Assembly (NCBI RefSeq): GCF_039537985.1
Contig: NZ_BAABBN010000004.1
Span: 868,001-932,000, forward strand
Origin: Litoribacillus peritrichatus
GTDB lineage: Bacteria > Pseudomonadota > Gammaproteobacteria > Pseudomonadales > Litoribrevibacteraceae
Reading direction: 5' to 3'
Length of the DNA: 64,000 nucleotides
Position numbers and translations under genes: made by a program. Of this stretch, positions 7,894-16,318 are shown piece by piece. A model generated the notes under the pieces. That model saw nothing but the letters and a program-made list of their open reading frames with translations, made no database searches and had not been told where the DNA came from. Position 1 is the first letter of the stretch. Each line of letters opens with the position of its first letter.

Positions 7894-9912
7894 TCAAGTA
7901 GAGAAGGATTCCGCCAGTCGTTTAAGATTAGAAACCAGCAGAGCCTGCTCTTTACTTGCGGATGAAATTTCATTTGAACCCGTCACGGTTTGTTGAGACA
8001 TTTCATCAATTCTGACCACGTTTTTATTCAGTTCATCGTTAACCGTTGAATACTCTTCGCTGGCACAGGCGATTTGATGATTCATATCCCGAATCGTACT
8101 GATGGCGATGCCAATATTAATCAGTGATTTCTCAACTTGCTTGGCTTTTGACACGGTTTCATCCACTTTGCTTTTTGATGATGCAACCGATTTGTATGCA
8201 TCTTCGGTGTCTTTACGGAAGGTGTTGATGATGCCTTCAATTTCGCCGACGGAATCGTGAGTACGCTGCGCTAAGGCACGAACCTCATCAGCAACTACCG
8301 CAAAGCCTCGGCCTTGTTCGCCGGCTCGGGCGGCTTCAATCGACGCATTCAGTGCCAATAGGTTGGTCTGTTCAGCCACGTTTTTAATCACGTCCAGTAC
8401 GCTGGTGATGCCGATACTGCTGTCTTTCAGTTTGGAGATGATGGCCTCAACGGTTGTGATTTCATTATCCAGCAGTTCTATAGCGCCCACCGTTTGCGAA
8501 ACTAAGCTGTTGCCTTCGCTTGTTTGGCTGTCTACGTTGCCTGCTGCTTCCGCCGCTCTGACGGTACTGTTGGCCACTTCTTCTGCGGTGGCCGCCATTT
8601 GATGAATGGCAGTTGCCAGTTGTGAGGTTTCTACTTGTTGTTCGGCCAGGTTGATTGTACTTTGCTGAGAGGTGGTGGCTGTTTGTTGTGCCGCAGCAGC
8701 AAGCTGAATGCTCGATTGGCTGATTTCCTGCACTATATGGGCAAAGGAACTGAGCATAGTGTTCAGGCTACGGGCAATGATGCCAAGGTCGTCATTGCTG
8801 TAGACCTGGGCGGTGGATGACAGTTTTTTATCTTGAGTTGCTTTGGTGATTACTTGGAGAATTTCTTTGACCTGAGTGTTGATGCTGGTAACGATGAGCC
8901 AAGCGATAACCAAAGCGGATGTGGCAATCAAAGTAAGTACCAGTAGCTGTGTGTTTCGGTCATTTTGAACTCGGTCAATCCGTTCGTTCAACAGCAGTGT
9001 CATTTCAGGCACTGCGTTGTTGAGCAACATGCTGGATTTGGCGATGGCGTCTGAACCTGCGTTAAAAATTTCTGAGCTGGATATCTCGATGTTGTTGGTA
9101 TTCAGAATTTTCTCGTCAATTAATTTCAGAAAATAGTTCGCACTGTTTTGGCTTTGATCAAATACCGCTGAAAGGTCGTTCTCAAGTGTTGGGTGTAGGG
9201 TATTCTTAAACGCTGTGGTCAGCGCAGTTTCTGCGCTTTGCACCCGTTGCTCAATCTGAAAAGTAAAGATACTCAGTTCCTGTGCTTCTTCCCGGGACAT
9301 ATTTCCGGAGGCAGCAATGCCTGAAGTCATGCCGCGTGTTTTACCGAGAGCTTCCATTAGCTCTGGTAAAGTCACTGTGATCAAGTCCATCAGGTAATAA
9401 GTATCGAGGTCGGGGTCCAGCGTCAGCTGAGATTGATCTGCGATGTGAACCATTAACGCTAATACATCCTGAATCAGTTCTGTATGTGAGTTGAACGACT
9501 GGCGAGGCTCCATGACCCGCTTTCCGTTTAGTGTGTTCCAGTGACTTCTGATTTCCTGAGTCAGTTTGGCCGTTTTAAACTGTTTTCCAAATTGGCTTTC
9601 TGCAAGCTCAAGCTCTTGGAGCAGTTTGGCCATTTTGCTTTCTTCATGGCGGATTTGTGGCTCGAATGTTTTATCACCATTTAGGTAAACGGCCATCATT
9701 CCTCGGTGTTTGGCTATGGTTTGTTGGAGAGGGCTGACGAACGTCAGAAATTTCATGCCCTGGATTTCTTGTTGAGCAAAATTAATGCGGTAATTGGCCG
9801 AGTTCAGGTAAAAGAACAACAGAATGACGGTGGGAATCACCAATAACACAGTTAGGAAGGCTATTTTGGCTGACAATGGTCGGTTATTGATGAAAGCGGG
9901 TAGTTTGATCAT
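7894..9912 (-). CDS. methyl-accepting chemotaxis protein
   Basis: A 672-residue transducer. TM1 is near residues 13-33, followed by a roughly 300-residue helical periplasmic sensor containing LDPDLDTYYLMDLIT, a motif common in nitrate/nitrite-sensor-like or related four-helix sensors. TM2 (LLVLTLIATSALVIAWLIV) and a HAMP region come next, then the MCP signalling domain with the conserved hairpin tip (NLLALNASIEAARAGEQGRG). It would signal through CheW/CheA to the flagellar motor. The ligand cannot be told from the sequence. No pentapeptide tether for CheR is visible at the C-terminus (RLAESFST). It is a single-gene unit, convergent with the rhomboid gene. Confidence 0.95.
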   Translation of the reverse strand: MIKLPAFINNRPLSAKIAFLTVLLVIPTVILLFFYLNSANYRINFAQQEIQGMKFLTFVSPLQQTIAKHRGMMAVYLNGDKTFEPQIRHEESKMAKLLQELELAESQFGKQFKTAKLTQEIRSHWNTLNGKRVMEPRQSFNSHTELIQDVLALMVHIADQSQLTLDPDLDTYYLMDLITVTLPELMEALGKTRGMTSGIAASGNMSREEAQELSIFTFQIEQRVQSAETALTTAFKNTLHPTLENDLSAVFDQSQNSANYFLKLIDEKILNTNNIEISSSEIFNAGSDAIAKSSMLLNNAVPEMTLLLNERIDRVQNDRNTQLLVLTLIATSALVIAWLIVTSINTQVKEILQVITKATQDKKLSSTAQVYSNDDLGIIARSLNTMLSSFAHIVQEISQSSIQLAAAAQQTATTSQQSTINLAEQQVETSQLATAIHQMAATAEEVANSTVRAAEAAGNVDSQTSEGNSLVSQTVGAIELLDNEITTVEAIISKLKDSSIGITSVLDVIKNVAEQTNLLALNASIEAARAGEQGRGFAVVADEVRALAQRTHDSVGEIEGIINTFRKDTEDAYKSVASSKSKVDETVSKAKQVEKSLINIGIAISTIRDMNHQIACASEEYSTVNDELNKNVVRIDEMSQQTVTGSNEISSASKEQALLVSNLKRLAESFST

Positions 9913-10004
9913 GATTCTATCCTGAACGGTTGTCTTTTGTAGGATAACTGATGGCTTTCTCGTCTGACGTTGCTTGACGGTTCACCTGATTAAAAAACAG
10001 ATTT

Positions 10005-10021
10005 TTGAACAGAGTGTTCAA
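10005..10021. promoter_or_regulatory. inverted repeat, possible operator
   Basis: TTGAACA-GAG-TGTTCAA is a perfect 7-3-7 inverted repeat in the gap upstream of the MCP gene. Its form is that of a TetR-type or similar dimeric regulator site. No regulator gene is adjacent. The surrounding gap (9913-10331) otherwise holds only a gene fragment. Confidence 0.4.
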
Positions 10022-10202
10022 CGTTTTAAAGAATTACTGGAATATAGTCGTCCTCATAAAATTTTGCCGTGAGGAATACCTGAGTAAACTTGTAGGAATT
10101 AGTGCATTGTCTTTGTGGAATATTGATCAACTGGACAGGTTGATCTGGAAGTCTGTTGCTGACAACACGGATGTTGTTGGTATTCATGCTATTCGCTCAT
10201 AG
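10022..10202 (+). pseudogene. possible relic of a periplasmic sensor domain
   Basis: In one plus-strand frame ending at TAG 10200-10202 the translation contains VGISALSLWNIDQLDRLIW followed by KSVADNTDVVGIHAI. This resembles the SLWN-D-x-L-x-x-x-L-x-x-x-x-x-x-x-V motif of periplasmic sensor regions in histidine kinases and GGDEF/EAL proteins. There is no good start or ribosome site and nothing of the downstream catalytic domain, so I read it as a degraded fragment. It could also be chance. Confidence 0.25.
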
Positions 10203-10331
10203 ATAGAAGTGAACTTTTTTGCGAAGGTCTATTCTTAGATGTAGTGAGTGCTAAAACTTGACGTCGGTTTTAAAACTCAGATTGATAAACGGGCTTGCCA
10301 GTGAGTAATGTGGTGGCAGTAGGAGTGGGTT

Positions 10332-10892
10332 GTGAAATATTTTTTAATTGTGTTGGTAAGTTTTTCGTTGATGGCGTGCAGTACCTTTCGGAGTACTTCT
10401 GATTACGATGTAAAAACAGATTTTTCGAACTTGAAGACCTACGCATGGCAAACTCAAAACAAAGAAACAAAATACCCCGGAAATGATCTGGTTGATAAAC
10501 GCGTTATACAGGCGGTTGACCACCAGTTGACCAAAAAAGGCATTACTGTAGAGACCGAAGAAAGTGCAGATATTCTAGTGCGCTTTTTTACCAGAACAGA
10601 ACAAAAAATAGACGATGATGGTTTTCGAACCAGTATCGGTTTTGGGTCGTTTGGCAGTTCAGGGTGGGGCAGCAGTGTTTCAGTGCACTCTCCGGTTGAA
10701 ACCAAAGACGTCGGTATTCTGGTGGTGGATATGGTTCAGCGCGAGACCAATAAATTGATCTGGCGTGGTACGGTCGAAGATGTCTTTCGCGAACACGGTA
10801 CACCGGAAGAGCGTGCACACCGAATCCGAAAAGCGGTTGAACATATGTTAAAAGAGTTTCCGCCTAAGCCTGTCTCTGCAACAATAGATTAA
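10332..10892 (+). CDS. DUF4136 lipoprotein
   Basis: A 186-residue predicted outer-membrane lipoprotein. A short signal peptide ends in the lipobox LMAC (Cys16), and the mature part opens with DYDVKTDFSNLKTYAW, typical of DUF4136, and later has GILVVDMVQRETNKLIWRG. The molecular function of the family is not established. The GTG start is supported by AGGAG at 10321-10325. It stands alone ahead of selO, with 100 bp between them. Confidence 0.85.
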   Translation: MKYFLIVLVSFSLMACSTFRSTSDYDVKTDFSNLKTYAWQTQNKETKYPGNDLVDKRVIQAVDHQLTKKGITVETEESADILVRFFTRTEQKIDDDGFRTSIGFGSFGSSGWGSSVSVHSPVETKDVGILVVDMVQRETNKLIWRGTVEDVFREHGTPEERAHRIRKAVEHMLKEFPPKPVSATID

Positions 10893-10992
10893 TTCAGTGC
10901 TGAGTTGCTGCCAGTTCGGAATCTAATGATTCAATACTCATAGAAGGGTAAAATGGGACTCTATCTGCAACAGCCTCCAGGATATTCTTTTC

Positions 10993-12438
10993 ATGCAGTT
11001 TTCAAATACCTACCTTAATTTGGGTGAACGCTTCTATCAAAAGGTGCCGCCGACACCGGTTAAGTCACCCGAATTATTTCTGTGGAATTCTGAACTTGCT
11101 GACTCTCTGGGGTTTGATGCTTCAGAAAACGCATTACGAGCAAAGTACTTTTCCGGTAATCAGGTTGTGCCAGGCTCTTGCGCCATTGCGACCGTATATG
11201 CCGGGCATCAGTTTGGCAGCTTCAATCCACAATTGGGCGATGGCAGAGCCCACCTGCTAGGCGAGGTTGTGGATGCTGATGGTGTGAGAAAGGATGTTCA
11301 GTTGAAAGGTTCTGGGCCAAGTGCATTTTCCCGGAATGGCGACGGTCGTTGTGCTCTGGGGCCTGCTGTTCGTGAGTTCATTATGAGTGCTGCAATGAAG
11401 TCATTAGGCGTGCCGACGACCGAATGTCTGGCGGTGGTTCGGACCGGTGAAGCGGTCTATCGTCAAACTCCCCAGCCAGGGGCAGTGGTAACCCGAGTTG
11501 CTTCGAGTCACTTGCGAGTCGGAACCTTCCAGTTTTTTGCTGCTCAAGGGGATGTCGAGTCTTTAAAAGCGTTAAGTGAATTTGCTATCAATCGCCACTA
11601 CTCCGATATCACCGAGCAGGGCGATCAAAGGTACATTTGCTTTTTGGATCGAGTGATAGAAAAGCAAATAGAGCTGATTGTTTCATGGATGCGCGTTGGT
11701 TTTATCCATGGCGTGATGAATACAGACAATACGGCCATTTCAGGGGAGACCATTGATTATGGTCCCTGCGCTATGATGGGCGTCTATGACCCTGAAACTG
11801 TGTTCAGTTCTATAGACAGAAATGGCCGTTATGCGTTTGGAAATCAACCGGGTATTGCCAACTGGAATATGGCTCGTTTTGCGGAATGTCTGTTGTTATT
11901 GGTTAACCATGAAGATGAGCAGATTATGGCGCAAGTGATTGCGCTTGTGAATGGGTTTGCTGAGCGTTACCGCCAGGCTTACCTGCAGATGATGGCTGGT
12001 AAGTTGGGGATATTCAATTTGTCTCCGGCGGATGAATCCTTGATCGAAGAGATCTTACAGGCCTTTTTGGAAAGAAAGTTGGATTACACCCAAGGATTTG
12101 ACCTCTTGACCAAGTCTTTTACATCGGAAGCTGCAATGAAAGACATTAAAGCCTCACTGGGGACTGTGTTTGATCAATGGCTTGTGCGTGTTAACAGCCA
12201 GGTAAATATGGTCGATGCTATTGAAGCTCGTATGAGGGCTCATAATCCGGTTGTGATTCCGAGAAATCATCACCTGGAAGCGGTACTTCAGGCCAGTGAA
12301 GAGTCGGGCTCTTCTGATGCGGCAAATGCGTTTTTGGCCATTTTGACTCAGCCTTATCAAGAGGTGAGTGGCACCTCTGAGTATCAGGCCACCTCAGAAG
12401 AGTATGACAGAAGGTATCAAACGTTTTGTGGCACATAA
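10993..12438 (+). CDS. selO: protein adenylyltransferase SelO (YdiU/UPF0061)
   Basis: A 481-residue member of the SelO pseudokinase family, near the family's usual bacterial length. It contains YAGHQFG, LGDGRAHLLGE, VQLKGSGPSAFSRNGDGR, the GFIHGVMNTDN segment with metal and nucleotide ligands, and ends in YQTFCGT, where the conserved C-terminal cysteine sits (a selenocysteine in some eukaryotes). Studied members transfer AMP from ATP to Ser, Thr or Tyr of proteins involved in redox homeostasis. AGGAT precedes the ATG. The product is probably cytoplasmic. Confidence 0.95.
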   Translation: MQFSNTYLNLGERFYQKVPPTPVKSPELFLWNSELADSLGFDASENALRAKYFSGNQVVPGSCAIATVYAGHQFGSFNPQLGDGRAHLLGEVVDADGVRKDVQLKGSGPSAFSRNGDGRCALGPAVREFIMSAAMKSLGVPTTECLAVVRTGEAVYRQTPQPGAVVTRVASSHLRVGTFQFFAAQGDVESLKALSEFAINRHYSDITEQGDQRYICFLDRVIEKQIELIVSWMRVGFIHGVMNTDNTAISGETIDYGPCAMMGVYDPETVFSSIDRNGRYAFGNQPGIANWNMARFAECLLLLVNHEDEQIMAQVIALVNGFAERYRQAYLQMMAGKLGIFNLSPADESLIEEILQAFLERKLDYTQGFDLLTKSFTSEAAMKDIKASLGTVFDQWLVRVNSQVNMVDAIEARMRAHNPVVIPRNHHLEAVLQASEESGSSDAANAFLAILTQPYQEVSGTSEYQATSEEYDRRYQTFCGT

Positions 12439-12471
12439 ATTACTATAAAAAGTAAGGATATAGCGGCAGTA

Positions 12472-12485
12472 TTGATCTAAATCAG
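12472..12485. promoter_or_regulatory. putative ANR/FNR box
   Basis: TTGAT-CTAA-ATCAG matches the FNR/ANR consensus TTGAT-N4-ATCAA at nine of ten positions. It is centred about 64 bp upstream of the DUF3149 start codon, a plausible distance for activation under low oxygen. Confidence 0.45.
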
Positions 12486-12542
12486 ATCATTTTCTGACCT
12501 CGGTTTTAAAATCAAAGATAACAATTTGATGAGGGAAGGATG

Positions 12543-12710
12543 ATGAATACATTTTTTGATTTGTTTACTAGCCTGAGCGGGATCTTGAGCTTGTTTGTGG
12601 TGGTTTTTGTAATAGGAATGGGCATTTTCTGTGGGTATATGTTTATTTCTAAAATGAATGCCGAGGGAGAGGAGTACGACAGAACGCACCCTAACCCTTT
12701 GGAAAAATAG
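12543..12710 (+). CDS. DUF3149-like single-pass membrane micro-protein
   Basis: A 55-residue protein starting MNTFFDLFTSLSGILSLF, with one transmembrane helix (VVVFVIGMGIFCGYMFIS) and a short acidic cytosolic tail ending HPNPLEK. The N-terminal pattern and size match DUF3149 proteins of gammaproteobacteria, whose function is unknown. GAGGGAAGG just upstream is a strong ribosome site. An ANR-like box upstream suggests oxygen-dependent expression. A hairpin (AAGCCTGC/GCAGGCTT) follows at 12752-12772. Confidence 0.7.
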   Translation: MNTFFDLFTSLSGILSLFVVVFVIGMGIFCGYMFISKMNAEGEEYDRTHPNPLEK

Positions 12711-12751
12711 CCTGTTCTTTCTTTGGTCATTTCGTTTGTTTAGCCCTTCCT

Positions 12752-12772
12752 AAGCCTGCGTTGTGCAGGCTT
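12752..12772. terminator. hairpin between convergent genes
   Basis: AAGCCTGC-GTTGT-GCAGGCTT forms a perfect 8-bp stem. There is no long T-tract on either side, so it may be a weak terminator or mRNA-end stabiliser. Confidence 0.45.
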
Positions 12773-12800
12773 CGAGCGCCTCTGGTATTTACTTCGTTAT

Positions 12801-13163
12801 TTACATCGTTAAAAGATACGCGATGAATAAAATCGCAAAGAGTAAATTTGCCACCCCGACTTTTAAAAACTCATCTTTAGGGAAGTTAAATTTCAAATAG
12901 CTGATAAAGGCTGATGCGAAAGACCAGAGCTTGAGTGCTATACCGAATGATAAAAGTGGCAGTGCAAGTTCAGGAAACAAAAATACGTATAAGTAAATAA
13001 CGGAGAACAGCAGTGCGGTGCCACCTGTAAAAATTCGACATTGCATGTAGTCCGAAGGGAGTTGATCTTTGGATTCCTGGGTTACTGGAATCGGTGCTTG
13101 AAACCAGATGCTAATGGAGCCAATCAGATTGAAGATGGCTGCGATGATCAGTATGTATTCCAT
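12801..13163 (-). CDS. uncharacterised four-TM membrane protein
   Basis: About 120 residues starting MEYILIIAAIFNLIGSI. The ATG at 13163 is chosen because GAAGG lies 7 nt upstream; a longer frame to 13262 adds an unlikely leader. Four hydrophobic helices are evident, separated by short loops (a PIPVTQESKDQLPSDY loop after TM1). No catalytic or transport motif is recognised. It stands alone, convergent with the DUF3149 gene. Confidence 0.7.
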   Translation of the reverse strand: MEYILIIAAIFNLIGSISIWFQAPIPVTQESKDQLPSDYMQCRIFTGGTALLFSVIYLYVFLFPELALPLLSFGIALKLWSFASAFISYLKFNFPKDEFLKVGVANLLFAILFIAYLLTM

Positions 13164-13440
13164 AAAATTACCTTCATGTTGTTGAAACGAAAATAATGCT
13201 TTTGAAGGTATATCACAGGGAAAACTGGCGATAAAAAAGGCGTGTTGAAATTGTGAATTCAAACAAGCGTTTAACTGGTTTGTGCGATTTAATGGTGATT
13301 TTTGGTTCTTTGTTATTAGTTATTGATTGTTGGTAGGGTGAATGCATTAAACGTTAGTTGGGTGTTCAAATGTATGAAACCAGCTATGATAGATTGAAGT
13401 TCACAGGTGGTGGTTAGCGGTCGTCTAAAAGGAGAGTAAA

Positions 13441-13821
13441 GTGGCGTTAGATATTCAAGTGGTTGATGGGCAATCTTCGAAAGTAAAGCGGGTTATTCTG
13501 GCCGGGTCGTTGGATTCGGATACGGCACCGGAACTTGAGGCTTTGGTGTCTGAACTTGTTGCTTCGGATTTGGATTTATTGATTTTTGATATGAAACCTC
13601 TTGAGTTTATCAGCTCTGCAGGTTTACGAGTTGTCTTTATGGCAACCAAACAAATGAAAGCAAAAGGCGGACGTTTGGCTGTCGCTAACCGTCAGGTTCA
13701 AATAACGAAAGTCTTCGAGATTGTAAAAGCTCTGCCGGATTTAACGATTTTCCGGGACGATGCTGAGATGGACGATTACCTTGCGGCCATGCAGGAAAAA
13801 TTTCGATCCGGGCAAGACTGA
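13441..13821 (+). CDS. STAS-domain anti-sigma factor antagonist (RsbV/SpoIIAA-like)
   Basis: A 126-residue single STAS domain. The phospho-acceptor motif is in LEFISSAGLRVV, with Ser58/Ser59 at the position phosphorylated in RsbV and SpoIIAA. Family members bind an anti-sigma kinase when unphosphorylated and release its target. The GTG start has GGAG 7 nt upstream. No kinase or phosphatase is adjacent, but the RsbU-RsbW fusion at 1907-4396 has both activities and is a candidate partner. It is convergent with the PilZ-like/acyltransferase gene across a strong hairpin. Confidence 0.9.
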   Translation: MALDIQVVDGQSSKVKRVILAGSLDSDTAPELEALVSELVASDLDLLIFDMKPLEFISSAGLRVVFMATKQMKAKGGRLAVANRQVQITKVFEIVKALPDLTIFRDDAEMDDYLAAMQEKFRSGQD

Positions 13822-13850
13822 TTTTCTGCCGATCAGGTTGTCGTACCCGA

Positions 13851-13873
13851 GACACTCTTTTCAAAAGAGTGTC
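13851..13873. terminator. perfect 11-bp stem hairpin
   Basis: GACACTCTTTT-C-AAAAGAGTGTC is a perfect inverted repeat with a one-base centre, between the convergent STAS and PilZ-like/acyltransferase genes. T and A runs lie inside the stem, so it can act as a terminator in both directions. Confidence 0.6.
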
Positions 13874-13879
13874 GAGTTC

Positions 13880-15295
13880 TCAGTCCTGCCAATGGCGACG
13901 GTAGCGAATGAAAAACATCACTTTAAAGGACTTTCTCAGTAATTTGGCCTTAATTCGTTCCCAGTGGCGGTAACGAATGACTCTTTTCTTTATCAGATGC
14001 GAATTCACTATGCCCCAGAGTGGCCACCAAATTAATTTCTTCACCCCTTTGGCCCGAATGGCTGCATCCCTGTGTATGACCAGTACATGCATCGCCAAGT
14101 CGTTGTATTTAGGCTGAATGAATTCGTGTTCAGTGAGTTTAAAACCTATGGACTGATACAGGTTGAGTAAGTATTTATCACTGCTTGCAATGATGTAATT
14201 TTTATTGAGCATCATGGTCAGCATGTAAATCTGTTCAAAAATACCGTGCAGAATGTCTGTATCTCGATAGTCTGGGTGTAAACAGAGTGCCGCAATTTCA
14301 AGCGTTTCTGCGCTCGGTGGCAGGTCTGTCAGGGCGTTTTTATCGAAAAAGGTCTGGATTTCAAACGGCTTTTGATTTCCGTCGCCCACGATGATGGTTG
14401 CGCTGCCGATGATTTCATCATTGTGCATGACCATTAAAATGTGGCTGTAATCATCAAAAAAGTAAGAGACTTTTTCCAGGTTGGCTTCGGCATCAATTTT
14501 GTTGACGCCGGAGTAGGCAAATCGTCTTGTTCGAAGAACGGCTTCGTAATCTGCCTGGGTTTCTACATATTTGTATTGTATGAATTCTTTCACGGTTTTG
14601 ACGGCAAAACCCGCGTTTCGAATTTCTTCCGGCGTAGAAGACGTGTACCTCATCAGGTATTTATTGAGATTATCGGTTAAAACCGGTGGTAATTTCTTAA
14701 TGATGTGAATAAAACACTGAACCGTGCCATCGGCGTGGAACTTGATGGATGAGACCCTGCCCCTGATTGGGTTAGAAGGTTGGAACATGCCCAGATTGAA
14801 GGCAATTTCCATGTTGGTAAATAAGGTGAACTCAGGTTGAATGCCGGAAACCAGAAACCCTTCTTTACTGACTTCATTAATTTCAAAAAAAGATAAGGTT
14901 TTGTATTGGAACGGGTGGAAAATCTGCCCTGTCAGGCGGTGGCTTCCTGTCAGTGGAATGGCCCGGTATTTAGGCACTTGTTTGAAGCTGTCAGCCATGA
15001 CTCTCAGGGATATTCGGAGTTGATTGTTGACCCGATCCATTTCAATGATCTGAGCTTTAATGGCGTATTGTTGTTCTATTAAAGGACTGAATTGAATGAC
15101 GGTAATTTGGCCGGGGAAACAAAGTTCATCGTATTGTTCATCCGAGATCAGGCTGAAACCGAAACTGGTGTAATCTCCCAAAACCACCGGTACGGTCTGA
15201 TCCGCGAAAATGAGTTCAGCTTTGTAACCATGATTGCTCGGAAGAAGTGGGCGATGGACTTTTCGGTCTGTTTCTTTTGGGAAGTTTCCGTACAT
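13880..15295 (-). CDS. PilZ-like and N-acyltransferase (GNAT/FeeM-like) fusion protein
   Basis: A 471-residue protein. The first half (about 1-215) is beta-rich with two PilZ-like repeats (KVHRPLLPSNHGYKAEL; GYTSFGFSL-type and NEVSKEGFLVSG segments, where PilZ has an R-x-x-x-R and D/NxSxxG pattern). The second half (about 235-400) is a GNAT-like acyltransferase with VLRTRRFAYSG, ILMVMHNDEIIGSATI, LEIAALCLHPDYR and LLNLYQSIGFK, resembling N-acyl amino acid or autoinducer-synthase-like enzymes. The C-terminus is very basic (RYRHWERIKAKLLRKSFK) and may bind membrane. A cyclic-di-GMP-controlled acyl transfer is an inference; the PilZ Arg motif is imperfect. Confidence 0.65.
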   Translation of the reverse strand: MYGNFPKETDRKVHRPLLPSNHGYKAELIFADQTVPVVLGDYTSFGFSLISDEQYDELCFPGQITVIQFSPLIEQQYAIKAQIIEMDRVNNQLRISLRVMADSFKQVPKYRAIPLTGSHRLTGQIFHPFQYKTLSFFEINEVSKEGFLVSGIQPEFTLFTNMEIAFNLGMFQPSNPIRGRVSSIKFHADGTVQCFIHIIKKLPPVLTDNLNKYLMRYTSSTPEEIRNAGFAVKTVKEFIQYKYVETQADYEAVLRTRRFAYSGVNKIDAEANLEKVSYFFDDYSHILMVMHNDEIIGSATIIVGDGNQKPFEIQTFFDKNALTDLPPSAETLEIAALCLHPDYRDTDILHGIFEQIYMLTMMLNKNYIIASSDKYLLNLYQSIGFKLTEHEFIQPKYNDLAMHVLVIHRDAAIRAKGVKKLIWWPLWGIVNSHLIKKRVIRYRHWERIKAKLLRKSFKVMFFIRYRRHWQD

Positions 15296-15441
15296 AATAA
15301 AGGCGCTGAAGATACGTTTGTTTTATTGGCATCATACTAAAGCATGAGTCATGTATTTGCCATAAATTTATATATAAAACAAATGATTAGTAGAAAATCT
15401 TCGGCCTGCTATGGTCATTTCCTGGCGGCGTTTTCTTGCCC

Positions 15442-16239
15442 CTAATAGTCGTTGGCCAACCCTAATGTTCTTGATAGTGAGGGGGCGCCTTCAATGTCTG
15501 TGAGGGGAATGGCGTAAATACTTTCGGGTAATTGGTTCGGACTGAACGGCATAATGGTCGCGCCTAACCCTGCGGCGACCAAGGCCACAGCCCAGTCTTC
15601 ATTATCCACTCGTGCCACAAGCTGAACGGAGGCGGTTTGTGTGGTGATCAGGCGGTTGAATTCAGGAGCGAATTCACAATGACTTCTTTCAATCCAGCTC
15701 AGAGTAAGCAAGTCATGGAGAGTGAGTTTCGTATTGAGTGAATGCGCCTTTGCGAAATCATGATGGCTTGGCAGAAGAAGATAGTACTCTTCCTTCAATA
15801 ATTCCGTCCATTCTTGATTGTCTTTCAGTTGTTGCATGTTGATCAGTTGGTGGGTCGCGCTGCTGTAGTTTGAGGTGAGTACCCAACTTACGTCCGGGTG
15901 CAGAGCCTGAAGTTTTTCCATACTGAATATCAGAGCGTGGGCATTCACTGAAGGCGCGACATACAGTTCAACCGTATCTTTAGGTTTGTTTTGCATGTCG
16001 GACTTTATTAAGGCGGCATGCTGCAATAAGGCTTTGGATTTCTGATAGAAACGCTCACCGGCTTCGGTAGTGGTTACTCCTTTTCGACTGCGAATCAGAA
16101 AGGTGGTTTCGAATTCATTTTCAAGCTGTGCGATGGCGTTGGTTATGGAGGGCTGGGAGATATGACATTGCTCCGCAGCGGCAGAGATAGTGCCGGCCTC
16201 AACCGCGTGAACAAAATATTTGAGTGATCTTAAGTCCAT
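15442..16239 (-). CDS. LysR-family regulator with a shortened effector domain
   Basis: A 265-residue LysR protein. The N-terminal winged HTH is typical (FVHAVEAGTISAAAEQCHISQPSITNAIAQLE). The effector domain lacks about 20-25 residues compared with the usual 300-residue protein: after WVLTSNYSSATHQLINM it jumps to ELLKEEYYLLLPSHHDF, skipping the usual GELDLA(I/V) strand. It ends VAAGLGATIMPFSP...LGLANDY. It is downstream of, and in the same direction as, the secreted MBL hydrolase (79 bp gap), so it may regulate it, though the missing strand questions ligand sensing. Confidence 0.85.
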   Translation of the reverse strand: MDLRSLKYFVHAVEAGTISAAAEQCHISQPSITNAIAQLENEFETTFLIRSRKGVTTTEAGERFYQKSKALLQHAALIKSDMQNKPKDTVELYVAPSVNAHALIFSMEKLQALHPDVSWVLTSNYSSATHQLINMQQLKDNQEWTELLKEEYYLLLPSHHDFAKAHSLNTKLTLHDLLTLSWIERSHCEFAPEFNRLITTQTASVQLVARVDNEDWAVALVAAGLGATIMPFSPNQLPESIYAIPLTDIEGAPSLSRTLGLANDY

Positions 16240-16318
16240 ATTTCTAACTCAATGCAAGCAAGCCGTCAGGCTTATTGTGTTTGGAATTCTTTCTGGTTGG
16301 CCGGTTCAGGTTATACAC

